From Rheinheimera lutimaris (GTDB lineage: Bacteria; Pseudomonadota; Gammaproteobacteria; Enterobacterales; Alteromonadaceae): a stretch of 64,000 nucleotides of DNA. The notes beneath the pieces were generated by a model, which was not told the DNA's origin, made no database searches, and was given only the letters and a program-made list of their open reading frames with translations. Position numbers and translations under genes: made by a program. The stretch spans positions 1 to 64,000 of the forward strand of contig NZ_JABSOD010000005.1 of the NCBI RefSeq assembly GCF_013283795.1, given 5' to 3'. Numbering within the stretch: position 1 is the stretch's first letter; each line of letters opens with the position of its first letter. Below, in pieces: positions 16,635 through 26,067 of this stretch.

Positions 16635-16665
16635 TTGACCTTGCCACAATGGTAAGGTTTAGCCT
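16635..16665 (+). promoter_or_regulatory. CueR-type promoter and operator of copA
   Basis: TTGACC (16635-16640) and a TAGCCT -10 element (16660-16665) are 19 bases apart, the overlong spacing typical of MerR-family targets. The spacer holds an inverted repeat, ACCTTGCC-ACAAT-GGTAAGGT (16638-16658), seven of eight positions symmetric. It resembles E. coli copA. The predicted transcript starts after 16666, which rules out the upstream GTG as the copA start. Confidence 0.88.
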
Positions 16666-16704
16666 GTGATACCTGAAAACATTTATCAAGCCGGAGTAAG
16701 TACT

Positions 16705-18879
16705 ATGGCCGCCCCTTTACAATTTACAATTAACGGTATGACGTGCGCGTCCTGTGCCGGCCGGGTAGAAAAAAGTCTGTTACACGTGCCCGGCGTAAGC
16801 AGTGCCGCGGTGAATCTGGCAACCGGGCAAGTCAGCGTCACCTTGTCAGCGGCGACTGAGCATAGCGTATTGCAACAAGCTGTCGCTGCTGCAGGTTATG
16901 AGCTGGTGCTTAAGCAAACAGCGACCACAGCCGGCGAAGAACAAAACAAGCAGCCGTTTTATCGCCGTGACAGTTGGCCGGTAATGGGTGCTGCCTTGCT
17001 AACGCTGCCGTTAGTGTTACCGATGGTGGGCCTGCTGTTTGGCGCAGATTGGATGCTGCCAGCTTTGTGGCAATGGTTGCTGGCAACACCGGTGCAGTTT
17101 TATTTTGGCGCCAGGTTTTATAAAGCGGGCTGGCATGCCTTAAAAGCCATGACCGGCAATATGGATTTATTGGTATCTATCGGCACCAGTGCGGCCTATG
17201 GTTTATCACTTTATCTGTGGTATAGCTTTGATGGTCACCACGGTGGCCCGCATTTGTATTTTGAAAGCAGTGCCGCTGTGCTTACCCTGGTATTGTTGGG
17301 TAAGTTGCTGGAAAAACGCGCCAAACAGCGCACTACCGATGCGCTAAAAGCGCTGGAGAACTTAAAACCCACCTCGGCCAGTGTCTGGCGTGACAATAAG
17401 TGGCAAAGCATTAACGCCGCACAGCTGAAACAAGGCGATAAGGTTAAAGTATTACCCGGCGAGCGCATCCCGTCAGATGGTGTGGTCACTAAAGGCAATA
17501 GCCAGGTTGATGAAGCGCTGATCAGCGGTGAGAGTATGCCACGGCATAAAACCGTTGCCGACCAGGTTACCGGCGGCGCGGTAAACCTGGATGGCGTGTT
17601 GGAGTTTACCGCCTCAGCGGTGGGCGCCGAATCGACGTTGGCCAAAATCATCCGTTTGGTCGAACAAGCACAAGGCGCTAAAGCCCCGGTACAGGCGTTG
17701 GTGGATAAAATCAGCAGCATCTTTGTACCGGCAGTGCTGTTAGTCGCCGTTGTAACGGTACTGGCCTGGGGTTATGCGTTCAATGATTGGACACAAGGTA
17801 TTTTAAACGCTGTGGCCGTGCTGGTTATTGCCTGTCCCTGTGCGCTGGGCCTGGCCACACCGGCGGCCATTATGGCAGGCACAGGTACGGCCGCCCGGCA
17901 TGGTATCCTGGTAAAAGATGCGATAGCGCTGGAGCAGGCGACAAAAATTGACTACGTCGTGTTTGATAAAACCGGCACTCTGACACAAGGCAAGCCTGAA
18001 CTGATGCAGGTAACCGCGCTGCAAGGCAGCGAGCATCAACTTGTCGTGCTGGCGTATGCATTATCAGACAACAGCGAACACCCGCTGGCGAAAGCCGTAG
18101 TGAAGTATGCGCAAGCACAGCAGATAGCCTTAACAGAAGCCAGCAACTTTAGCGTGGTAGCCGGCAGAGGCGTGCAAGCCAGCGTTGGCCAGCGCCAGCT
18201 GCTGCTGGGTTCAGGCAACTGGATGCGTGAGCTTGGGCTGACACTGCCGGACGAGCAAATCCGCATTCAAGGCGCGTCGATATCCTGGCTGGCAGAAATA
18301 AAAAACCAAAGCACTGAACTGCTTGGTCTGCTGTGCTTTGCCGACCAGGCTAAAGCCGAAGCCAAAGCAGCGGTGCATAAGCTGCAACAAAGCGGCATTA
18401 AAGTCGCCATGCTGACCGGTGATTCAAAAGCAAGTGCCGATTACATAGCCAAACAGCTCGGACTGGATAATGTGCAGGCCGAAGTGCTGCCGCAAGGCAA
18501 GGCGCAAGCCGTGGCCGCTTATCAGGCGCAAGGCTTTAAAGTGGCTATGGTGGGTGATGGCATTAACGATGCCCCTGCGCTGGCACAGGCCGATCTGGGT
18601 ATTGCCATGGCCACCGGCACCGAAGTCGCCGTCAGCGCCGCTGCCATTACTCTGATGCACGGCAATCCGCAGTTAGTTGCCGCGGCACTTAAGCTGGCCG
18701 GTGCCACCTATCGCAATATCCAACAAAATCTGTTCTGGGCGTTTGCCTTTAACACCATCGGTATTCCGCTGGCAGCGCTGGGCTTTTTAAATCCTATAAT
18801 TGCCGGAGCTGCGATGGCGAGCAGCAGCGTACTGGTAGTCAGCAATGCGCTGCGCTTACAACGTATGTCATTTAAATAA
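16705..18879 (+). CDS. copA: Copper-exporting P-type ATPase
   Basis: The 724-residue P1B-type ATPase pumps Cu(I) out of the cytosol. There is one heavy-metal-associated domain with GMTCASC (Cys14, Cys17), then transmembrane helices, the actuator motif SGES (about 274-277), the ion-binding CPC (377-379), phosphorylation site DKTGT (Asp421) and hinge GDGINDAPAL. The start at 16705 has GGAG upstream and lies downstream of the CueR-controlled promoter. It is followed after 10 bases by cueR, giving a copA-cueR operon that is self-regulated by copper. Length and motifs are those of a complete enzyme. Confidence 0.97.
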   Translation: MAAPLQFTINGMTCASCAGRVEKSLLHVPGVSSAAVNLATGQVSVTLSAATEHSVLQQAVAAAGYELVLKQTATTAGEEQNKQPFYRRDSWPVMGAALLTLPLVLPMVGLLFGADWMLPALWQWLLATPVQFYFGARFYKAGWHALKAMTGNMDLLVSIGTSAAYGLSLYLWYSFDGHHGGPHLYFESSAAVLTLVLLGKLLEKRAKQRTTDALKALENLKPTSASVWRDNKWQSINAAQLKQGDKVKVLPGERIPSDGVVTKGNSQVDEALISGESMPRHKTVADQVTGGAVNLDGVLEFTASAVGAESTLAKIIRLVEQAQGAKAPVQALVDKISSIFVPAVLLVAVVTVLAWGYAFNDWTQGILNAVAVLVIACPCALGLATPAAIMAGTGTAARHGILVKDAIALEQATKIDYVVFDKTGTLTQGKPELMQVTALQGSEHQLVVLAYALSDNSEHPLAKAVVKYAQAQQIALTEASNFSVVAGRGVQASVGQRQLLLGSGNWMRELGLTLPDEQIRIQGASISWLAEIKNQSTELLGLLCFADQAKAEAKAAVHKLQQSGIKVAMLTGDSKASADYIAKQLGLDNVQAEVLPQGKAQAVAAYQAQGFKVAMVGDGINDAPALAQADLGIAMATGTEVAVSAAAITLMHGNPQLVAAALKLAGATYRNIQQNLFWAFAFNTIGIPLAALGFLNPIIAGAAMASSSVLVVSNALRLQRMSFK

Positions 18880-18889
18880 GGAGCGGCAC

Positions 18890-19300
18890 ATGGCAACATT
18901 ACTGACTATCGGTGATGCCGCAAAAGCCAGTGGCTTAACGGCAAAAATGATCCGCCATTACGAGCAGAGCGGCTTGCTGCAAAAACCAGCGCGCACCGAC
19001 GCCGGTTACCGGCTGTACAACTCGCAACAGGTGCAACAACTGAGCTTTATTCACCAGGCGCGCCAACTGGGCTTTTCACTGCACGAAATCCAGTCGCTGC
19101 TGCAGCTGTGGCAAAACCCGCAGCGTGAAAGCCGGGTAGTTAAACAGCTGGCCGAACAGCATCTGGCCGACATTGCCCGCAAGATTGCCGAGCTGCAAAA
19201 CATGCAACAGCTGTTACAACAACTGGCCGATAGCTGCAGCGCCGATAGCTCGCCACATTGTGCAATATTGGCGGCACTAGCACCACAGGCAGCGGATTGA
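18890..19300 (+). CDS. cueR: MerR-family copper-responsive regulator
   Basis: The 136-residue MerR-type activator has a helix-turn-helix start (LTIGDAAKASGLTAKMIRHYE), a long dimerisation helix (about 75-112) and the metal-binding loop CSADSSPHC (Cys116-x7-Cys124). That is the spacing of CueR-type sensors of monovalent copper, silver or gold. AAGGAG precedes the ATG at 18890. It lies directly downstream of copA, and a matching operator is in the copA promoter. Confidence 0.95.
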   Translation: MATLLTIGDAAKASGLTAKMIRHYEQSGLLQKPARTDAGYRLYNSQQVQQLSFIHQARQLGFSLHEIQSLLQLWQNPQRESRVVKQLAEQHLADIARKIAELQNMQQLLQQLADSCSADSSPHCAILAALAPQAAD

Positions 19301-19317
19301 AGCCAGCTTATTGGAAG

Positions 19318-19878
19318 CTAAAGGGTATCATCTGCGGCTTTGGGCGCACTAAAGGCTTTGCTGTAAAAACCAGACGGGTCGAAACAACACACCCGGCGTT
19401 TGCCTTCTGCCAGCATATTACAGGCATCATTGATGCGTTTCGCTCTGGTTTTGGCTTGTTTGGCCGACGTGATCCAATGGATCCAATCCAGCCGGGCGAT
19501 GGTAGTAGTGTCGTGCCAAACCGCACTGGCCTCAGCTGAAGCGGCCAGCGCCTGCTGTAAATCGGCCGGCACTTCCGGCTCAGGCTCTTGCTTAAGCGCG
19601 GCAATATGAAGGCGCGCCTCGCTGCCAATATTAGCGCCGGCACCAGCAAGCAACCGCTCACTTAGCGCTAACCAATGGCTAAGTTGACCATCCGGCTCCA
19701 GGGTGGCGACAAACGGCTGGCCGTTAATGCTGCCATCTACCGAGACTCTGCCGCGGCGGGGCAGTTTTTCACTGGCCGCTTTGGGCAGCACGATAAAAGC
19801 CGTTAACCCGGCACCGGCAGACTGCGCCGGGCTCAGTACAGTGGCAAAGAACTCAGAGTAGCTGTCGTTTGTGGTCAT
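19318..19878 (-). CDS. DUF1905 / YdeI-OmdA family protein
   Basis: The 186-residue cytosolic protein has a DUF1905 beta-barrel at about 1-95 (LTAFIVLPKAASEKLP, VSVDGSINGQPF). Residues 105-180 are a YdeI/OmdA-type helical tail (WIHWITSAKQAKTRAKRI). The family is loosely linked to bacteriocin protection and outer-membrane-protein effects; the mechanism is not known. It is convergent with cueR. It is followed after a 15-base gap by the start region side of the lipoprotein gene on the same strand, so the two could share a transcript. Confidence 0.85.
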   Translation of the reverse strand: MTTNDSYSEFFATVLSPAQSAGAGLTAFIVLPKAASEKLPRRGRVSVDGSINGQPFVATLEPDGQLSHWLALSERLLAGAGANIGSEARLHIAALKQEPEPEVPADLQQALAASAEASAVWHDTTTIARLDWIHWITSAKQAKTRAKRINDACNMLAEGKRRVCCFDPSGFYSKAFSAPKAADDTL

Positions 19879-19893
19879 AATAAGCCGGTGTCC

Positions 19894-22125
19894 TTACTGT
19901 TTATTTTCTGCCTGCCGTGCTGCCGCTATATCAGCTAATTTACTATCAAGCGTTGCCCTGCTCAACCACCGACCACGCACCATGACCCCGGCCGGCTGAT
20001 ATAGTACAGATAAGTCATCCAAAGGGTTCCCCTCAACCAGCAGCAAGTCGGCACGCTGGCCGGCTTTTACCTGGCCAAAGCGGTCTTTATCGGCAAAATA
20101 CTCGCCCACCAGCGCGGTGCCGCTGCGTAAAATATCGTAATTACTCATGCCTGCGGCGGCCATCTGCGGTAGTTCGCGGCGCAGCGACAGGCCGGGCACA
20201 CTGTATAGCTGCGGCGCATCGGTACCCATTAAAATGGTGACGCCGGCCTCATGTAACGCCTGCAACAAGCGCTGGCGGTTTTGTGCATGCAGCACTGCAG
20301 TATCACCGCTGTAATAGGCACCACCCGGCTGCTGCACATAACGTTGCCAACCGGCGATTACCCGCGCCGGCATATATTTCAGCTCGTCATAGCCTTGTAA
20401 CTGCCTGGCATCAGAGGCGCCAATAATGGTTTGCCACAGCGCCTGAGTCGGCACTACCGCCACATTATGTTGTTTGCTCAGCGCCACCAGTGGCGCCATA
20501 TCAGCTTCGCTCAGCTCTTTATCAAAACCACCCAGCGCTGCCATATACCCATCCAGATGATCGATGGTACGGCTACCCAGCAGAATAGCCTGCTCAATGC
20601 CTACGTCTTGTGGCACATGGCCTGCAAAATCAATACCTTGCTGTTTTGCCTCATCAGCTATCGCCTGATAATGCGTCAGGCTTAAACCCAGGTGAATTTT
20701 CAGTAAGTCCCAGCCCTGCTGTTTGTGCTGGCGCACCCGTTCACGCGCTTGTTCGGTTGATGTTACTGTATGCTGGTTAAAGCTGGGGCCGGCCAGGTAC
20801 AGCGTTGGCCCAAGCCGCTTGCCGCTGGCGATATCGTCTTTTAAGCGCAATTGCTGGTCATGCCCCAACATGCCGCGCACTGTGGTCACGCCACCGGCCA
20901 GATACAGCGTTAATACATCGTCTAAATAACGCGCCGGCATGCCGCTAAAGTCAGCCAGCGGCGGCACATGGCCGTGCATTTCGGCAAGGCCCGGCATCAG
21001 GTAACGGCCAGCGCCGTCAATCACCGTGGCGCCCTGTGGTATTGCCAGTTCTGCCGAGGGCCCCACTGCGACGATGCGGTCGCCCTGCACCACTACGCGT
21101 TGATTGCGCAGCAGCTGATTTGAGTCCATCGGTAATACATGCACCTGATCAAATACCGTAACAGCGGGATCGGCTGACTGCTTTTGCTGCGCCAGCAGCC
21201 AGCTATACACGTCCTGGCCGGCATAAACCTGGCGCCAGGCATCGTGTTCGGCTTGCTCCAACATGCTAAAACGCACCTTGCTGTGGCCCAACTGGCGCAG
21301 AGTTTCAATGCCGGGGTAAAAGTAGTTTTTATTCACGGCCGAATCGCGCCCCGCAGCAAACACCCATAGTGGCGTTTGTGCTTTGGCTATCGGCGGCATC
21401 AGATCCGGATGGCCCCAGCCAACGACTGGTGCTACAGCGGCGAACAGCTGCGGGTGCTTAGCGGCCATAAACCAGCTACCAAAGCCACCATAGCTAATAC
21501 CGGTTAAGTACAGGCGGCTGGCGTCGGTATGGTAATTGGCTTGTACGTTTTGCAGTATGGCCAGCAAGTCCTGCTCTGCCCGCTCCCAGCCATCAGGCAG
21601 TAACGGTGGCACTGTGCTCATATCGCTGACGGGCTCAGCCGGGGCAATAGGCTTGGTAGAAGGAAACATGTCCGGCCGCGGCGGTACGCCATCAGTTAAG
21701 CGTTGGGGAATATCAGCACGCGAGCGGTTCGCAATATAAGGTACCTGCCCCATATCAAACATATGCAGCTGCGGCACCACGATAATAAACGGCAAGTCAC
21801 GCTTTTGTATCCAGGCTTCATACAACGGGCCGTGCAGTAAGGTGTAGTCCAGCTCGTCCAGGCCGTTACCGCGCTCGCCGTTACCGTGTAAAAACAGCAT
21901 TACCGGCCATTTTTTGGCACTGTCTTGCTGATAACCGGCCGGCAAATAAACAAAATACTGCCGCCCGGCGTTGTCGATACTGCTTTGATAATCCAGCCGC
22001 AGCAGCTGTGCTGCGCTGCTCTGTAATGCTCCGGAAGTTTGTGGCGTTACGCCTGTGCTGTTGCTGCAAGCTGTCAGTGCCAGCACTGCCAGTAGCGACA
22101 GCCAAATACAAAACTGCTTGTTCAT
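19894..22125 (-). CDS. Esterase-amidohydrolase fusion lipoprotein
   Basis: The 743-residue protein has a lipoprotein signal (LTAC, Cys20). Residues 50-315 are an alpha/beta-hydrolase of the PHB-depolymerase/dienelactone type, with nucleophile Ser211 (GISYGGFG), Asp261 (AGRDS) and His294 (AEHDAW). Residues 325-720 are an amidohydrolase of the imidazolonepropionase/prolidase-like type, with the metal motif HGH (384-386), GHVPQ, a DHLDGY site and MGTDAP. Both catalytic sets seem complete. The start at 22125 is supported by GGAG upstream and by the signal peptide. Joining an esterase to an amidohydrolase in one lipoprotein suggests sequential attack on an ester/amide-containing substrate at the outer membrane; that is inference. 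Confidence 0.88.
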   Translation of the reverse strand: MNKQFCIWLSLLAVLALTACSNSTGVTPQTSGALQSSAAQLLRLDYQSSIDNAGRQYFVYLPAGYQQDSAKKWPVMLFLHGNGERGNGLDELDYTLLHGPLYEAWIQKRDLPFIIVVPQLHMFDMGQVPYIANRSRADIPQRLTDGVPPRPDMFPSTKPIAPAEPVSDMSTVPPLLPDGWERAEQDLLAILQNVQANYHTDASRLYLTGISYGGFGSWFMAAKHPQLFAAVAPVVGWGHPDLMPPIAKAQTPLWVFAAGRDSAVNKNYFYPGIETLRQLGHSKVRFSMLEQAEHDAWRQVYAGQDVYSWLLAQQKQSADPAVTVFDQVHVLPMDSNQLLRNQRVVVQGDRIVAVGPSAELAIPQGATVIDGAGRYLMPGLAEMHGHVPPLADFSGMPARYLDDVLTLYLAGGVTTVRGMLGHDQQLRLKDDIASGKRLGPTLYLAGPSFNQHTVTSTEQARERVRQHKQQGWDLLKIHLGLSLTHYQAIADEAKQQGIDFAGHVPQDVGIEQAILLGSRTIDHLDGYMAALGGFDKELSEADMAPLVALSKQHNVAVVPTQALWQTIIGASDARQLQGYDELKYMPARVIAGWQRYVQQPGGAYYSGDTAVLHAQNRQRLLQALHEAGVTILMGTDAPQLYSVPGLSLRRELPQMAAAGMSNYDILRSGTALVGEYFADKDRFGQVKAGQRADLLLVEGNPLDDLSVLYQPAGVMVRGRWLSRATLDSKLADIAAARQAENKQ

Positions 22126-22224
22126 CTTAGCTCCGTTGCCATAAAACCGTTGGCCCACTGTAGCACCTGCCAAACAGCTGCGCCGCCCGTTTGCGATAAA
22201 ACAGGTAATTGGCCTGTGCGGCGG

Positions 22225-22722
22225 TTATTTTAATTGTTGTTTCAGTAAATCGACTACCGGCTGAAACTGCGATTTATTGCTATCGTTCAGCGCAATCAGT
22301 GCCTCGTGCGCGCGTAGGATCATCTCTCCCTGCTGCTGCTCAGTGTATTGCTGCGTGCCTATTGCCGCCATAGCAAACACCTGATGGGTTGGTTGTTGCA
22401 CGATATCAAACGCCTGCTCCAGGCGCAGACTAAACAGCAGCTCATTCACCTCTGCGTTGGTAGAAAACAGCGTTGGCCGTGGCAGTTGTTGCAACTGACA
22501 ATAACGCGCCAGGCCAGCTAACAGGCCAATATAGGTGCTGTCCATAAAGCTGGCTTCGTTTAAATCGACCACCACCCGGTGGCAACCGGTGTGGTGGCTG
22601 AACAGCCGCTCTACCAGGTCGTCCATGCCGGTCGCATTGGTGTAGCGCAGTGCGCCACGTAGTTTGAAATAACAGCAGTTATCAACACAGGCAAACAAAA
22701 TTTGCTCTTGCTCTGTCATCAT
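22225..22722 (-). CDS. STAS-domain anti-sigma-factor antagonist
   Basis: The 165-residue protein has a STAS domain at residues 5-105 with the phosphorylatable-serine loop DLNEASFMDSTYIGL (Ser62 is the likely site), followed by a helical tail. Proteins of this type bind an anti-sigma factor or kinase when dephosphorylated. It lies 12 bases after the PP2C-type phosphatase gene, its probable activator. Together they resemble the HsbR/HsbA or CrsR/CrsA partner-switching pairs of Pseudomonas and Shewanella. No anti-sigma factor is nearby. Confidence 0.9.
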   Translation of the reverse strand: MMTEQEQILFACVDNCCYFKLRGALRYTNATGMDDLVERLFSHHTGCHRVVVDLNEASFMDSTYIGLLAGLARYCQLQQLPRPTLFSTNAEVNELLFSLRLEQAFDIVQQPTHQVFAMAAIGTQQYTEQQQGEMILRAHEALIALNDSNKSQFQPVVDLLKQQLK

Positions 22723-22734
22723 TCCTCCGGCCGG

Positions 22735-24057
22735 CTAGCAGTGTGTCAGTGTCAGTATAGTTAAATCGTCCGGCAAAGGCTGCGTAGGATCAATCGCCAA
22801 TGCCTGCAGCAATGCACTGATGTCAGTGTGCTGCTGGCTGCATTGCTGCAAATATTGCAGCTTTTGCTCGGTAGTTTGCTGTGGCAGTAAGTCTAAAATA
22901 CCGTCAGAAAACAGTAACACGCGGCTACGCGGCTGCAGTTGCAAACATTGATTAGTATAAGCGGCAAAGTCGAACATACCCACCGGGGTGCTTTTTAACG
23001 GCAAATAGCCGGCATCTGCCGCCTGCAACCACAACGGCCAGGGGAAGGCACCTGCATTGGCGTAGGTTATGTCGCCACTGCGGGTATCCAGCACGGCGTA
23101 AAACAAGGCGATATACTTGCCGATTTTCTCCAGCAGTAGTTCCGCGTTCAGCGCTGTGAGTAATGCTGCAGGGTCTACCAGCTTAGCCGAACTGCCACGG
23201 CGGTAACGTTCCAGATTGGCGCTGATAAAACGTTTTAAGTACACGGTAACAAAGGCTGACGCCACACCATGGCCCGACACATCGGCAATATAAAACACCA
23301 CCTTGTGCTCGTCGGCGGCAAAGTAGTCGACAAAGTCACCACTCATAAACTCAGACGGGTATAAAGCATGATTAAAGTGAAACTGTGCCACGCTAAAATC
23401 CTGTGGCGGCAGCATTTTAAACTGCACCTGCTTGCCGGCACGCTCGCCGGCTTCCAGTTCAGCCAGGGTTTGCTGCAACTGCTGGTTACTGGCTTCAAGC
23501 TCTGCGGTTCTGGCCTGTACCTGTTGCTCGAGGTTGGCATTTAACCGGGCTAACTGCTCAATAGCGACATAAGCCCGCAAGGCTGACAAGACCGAGGTGG
23601 TAAGGCGCTGCACCGTTAGCTCAGTTTTAGCGCGATAGTCGTTAATATCGTAGTCCTGCACCACGCGCTGCTCAGGCGCCTGACCCGGCTGGCCGGTGCG
23701 CAGAATAATTCTTACCTGATTGTTATGCAGGTTGTCGCGAATATAGCGCACCAGGGTTAAGCCGGCGTCGTCGGTTTCCATTACCACGTCAAGCAAGATC
23801 AGCGCGATATCATGCGTTGTTGCCAGCAACTCACGGGCTTCGGCAGCACTGTAAGCGCTGATAAAATTAAGTTTGTGCTGCTGAAAATTAAAGTCGCGTA
23901 GCGCTAATTTGGTGATCTGATGAATTTCGGCGTCGTCATCAACAATCAGTACCGTCCAACTGGCCAGCGGGGCGTCGTTTACGTCGGCGTCAGCCGCAAA
24001 CACCATTACATTATCATCCGGCCCGGCAGGCTGCCGGCCGTCAGAGTCCTGCGACAT
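22735..24057 (-). CDS. Response regulator with PP2C (RsbU-type) phosphatase output
   Basis: The 440-residue protein has a receiver domain (about 35-160; acidic Asp40-42, phosphoacceptor Asp90 in LILLDVVMETDD), a coiled coil (about 165-215), and a SpoIIE/RsbU-type PP2C domain (about 220-438; metal motifs SGDFVDYF, ADVSGHGVAS, FSDGILDL). It should dephosphorylate the STAS protein encoded next. The HsbR-type C-terminal kinase domain is absent, so the opposing kinase must be elsewhere. No histidine kinase is adjacent. Confidence 0.92.
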   Translation of the reverse strand: MSQDSDGRQPAGPDDNVMVFAADADVNDAPLASWTVLIVDDDAEIHQITKLALRDFNFQQHKLNFISAYSAAEARELLATTHDIALILLDVVMETDDAGLTLVRYIRDNLHNNQVRIILRTGQPGQAPEQRVVQDYDINDYRAKTELTVQRLTTSVLSALRAYVAIEQLARLNANLEQQVQARTAELEASNQQLQQTLAELEAGERAGKQVQFKMLPPQDFSVAQFHFNHALYPSEFMSGDFVDYFAADEHKVVFYIADVSGHGVASAFVTVYLKRFISANLERYRRGSSAKLVDPAALLTALNAELLLEKIGKYIALFYAVLDTRSGDITYANAGAFPWPLWLQAADAGYLPLKSTPVGMFDFAAYTNQCLQLQPRSRVLLFSDGILDLLPQQTTEQKLQYLQQCSQQHTDISALLQALAIDPTQPLPDDLTILTLTHC

Positions 24058-24188
24058 AGGGCATTCCTTCAGATCGCTGTCGATAGCGGGTGCTGTTAAT
24101 TGAGTAAATTAACTATAGCCGCCGTGGCGTTAAGATGCGACAGCCATGCTGTTACTGCATAGCCGCCGGTAGCCGCGGCAACAACCTG

Positions 24189-25931
24189 TCAGCTTAACAG
24201 TTGTAAACGCGCTAATTGCTGATACAAAGGGCTGCTTTGCAGCAGTTGCTGATGCGTACCGCTGTCTGTCAGGCGGCCCTGATCCAGCAGTAAGATCCGA
24301 TCAGCATTAATAACGGTTGCTAAACGGTGGGCAATAATCAGCGTGGTTTTATTTTGCATTAAATAGTCCAGCGCCTGCTGTACCTGCTGCTCGCTGACAG
24401 CATCCAGTGCGCTGGTGGCTTCATCGAGCAGTAATACCGGCCGGTCGGCCAAAATAGCCCTGGCAATAGCAATACGTTGTTTCTGGCCACCGGACAAGCG
24501 CACACCGCGCTCACCCAACTCTGTCGCGTAGCCGTCGCTAAAATCGCGGATAAAACCATCGGCCCGCGCCGCAACACAGGCGGCAATGACCTCTTGCTCC
24601 GTTGCATCCGGCCGGCCATAGCGCACGTTTTCCAGTACTGTCGTAGCAAAGATCACCGACTCTTGCGGCACCAGGGCAAACTGGGCGCGAAGTTCGGCCA
24701 GATCCAGTTGGCTGATATCAGTACCATCGAGCAAAATTTGCCCGTCAGCGGGTTGATAAAAACGTTGCAGCAGCTGAAACAAGGTAGTTTTACCGGCGCC
24801 GCTGGGGCCAACCAGCGCAATGCGTTCACCGGGTTTAATATCGACATTTAATTGACTAAGCACGGTTTTATCGGCGGCTTGCGGATAGGCAAAACTTAAC
24901 TGACGGATACTCAGCGCCCCGCTAACCGGCTGGCTGAGGTGTTGCGGCTGCGCCGGTGAGCAAATGTCTACAGGCGCGGTAGCCAGCTCTATCAAGCGCT
25001 CGGTAGCACCGGCGGCACGCTGAATATCACCAATAACTTCGCTGATAGTGGCCGCGCTGCCGGCCACCATTACCGCATAAAACATAAAAGCGGTCAGCTC
25101 TCCGGCGGTGACACTTCCTGCCATCACATCACGCGCGCCCACCCAGCTTATCAGCACCATGGCACTGATACTCAGCAGCATTACCGCTGCTATCAGCAAT
25201 GAACGGTAAACAATGCGCTGCTTTGCCGCCTGCATCACTTGTTCAATATGGCCGGCAAATAACTGTTGATCACGCATCTCGTGGCCGTACGACTGTACGG
25301 TGTGAATTTCATGCAGGCTTTCATCTACATAGGCACCGACATCGGCTAACCTGTCCTGGCTGGCACGTGACAACTTGCGCACCTTGCGGCCCAGCACAAT
25401 AATCGGCAACAGCACCAGCGGTACTGCCAGCAACACCAGCCCGGTCATTTTAAAGCTGGTCAGTGCCATCATCAGCAAACCGCCAATGGCCGTCAGGGTA
25501 GAACGCAATGCCATCGACAAGCCGGAGCCCACTACACTTTGCAGTAAGGTGGTGTCGGCGGTAAAACGGGAAATAACTTCGCCGGTACGCATTTGGCTGT
25601 AAAACGCCGGCGACAGCTTCAGCATATGCTGATACACGCGGTTACGGATATCGGCACTCACCCGCTCGCCCAACCAGGTCATTAAATAAAACCGGCAAAA
25701 TACCGCAGCAGACGCCAGGGTACACAACAGCAAAATACCCAGGGTGATTTGATTTAACCGCGCACTGTTATCAGCCACAAAGCCTTCATCGACCAATAAA
25801 CGCACGCCCTGGCCCAACGCCAGCCAACTCAGCGAGCCAATCAGTAAAAACAACAATGCCAGCATAACGCGACTACGGTAAGGCCGTAAAAAACTGCCCA
25901 GCCAGGGCAATACGGCGACATTAGCTTGCAT
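24189..25931 (-). CDS. MsbA-like ABC exporter
   Basis: The 580-residue half-transporter has six transmembrane helices in residues 1-310. The nucleotide-binding domain has Walker A GPSGAGKT (about 375), the signature RLSGGQKQR and Walker B VLLLDEATSALD. It resembles multidrug/lipid exporters of the MsbA and LmrA type, but the real msbA is normally next to lpxK, which is not here. The substrate is unknown. Met at 25931 is preferred as the start because the extra 13 residues upstream look non-coding. It stands just beyond the promoter-distal end of the exopolysaccharide operon, with no proof of a link. Confidence 0.9.
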   Translation of the reverse strand: MQANVAVLPWLGSFLRPYRSRVMLALLFLLIGSLSWLALGQGVRLLVDEGFVADNSARLNQITLGILLLCTLASAAVFCRFYLMTWLGERVSADIRNRVYQHMLKLSPAFYSQMRTGEVISRFTADTTLLQSVVGSGLSMALRSTLTAIGGLLMMALTSFKMTGLVLLAVPLVLLPIIVLGRKVRKLSRASQDRLADVGAYVDESLHEIHTVQSYGHEMRDQQLFAGHIEQVMQAAKQRIVYRSLLIAAVMLLSISAMVLISWVGARDVMAGSVTAGELTAFMFYAVMVAGSAATISEVIGDIQRAAGATERLIELATAPVDICSPAQPQHLSQPVSGALSIRQLSFAYPQAADKTVLSQLNVDIKPGERIALVGPSGAGKTTLFQLLQRFYQPADGQILLDGTDISQLDLAELRAQFALVPQESVIFATTVLENVRYGRPDATEQEVIAACVAARADGFIRDFSDGYATELGERGVRLSGGQKQRIAIARAILADRPVLLLDEATSALDAVSEQQVQQALDYLMQNKTTLIIAHRLATVINADRILLLDQGRLTDSGTHQQLLQSSPLYQQLARLQLLS

Positions 25932-26067
25932 CAGATAATCGCCCCGGAATAACGGGCAGACAGGTAACAAACGGACATAGTTTTAGCCTTACAGTACGAA
26001 GCATGAGCTGAAAAAGCAGATTCATCAAAGGCAAGAGTATACGCTAATGACCAACTGCGGCAATGGC

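Noticed and set aside
16666-16704. Upstream GTG as the copA start
   Set aside because: It lies at or before the predicted transcription start of the CueR-type promoter; the ATG at 16705 has a ribosome site.
24189-25931. Calling the ABC exporter msbA
   Set aside because: The overall fold fits, but lpxK and the other usual neighbours are absent; left as MsbA-like.
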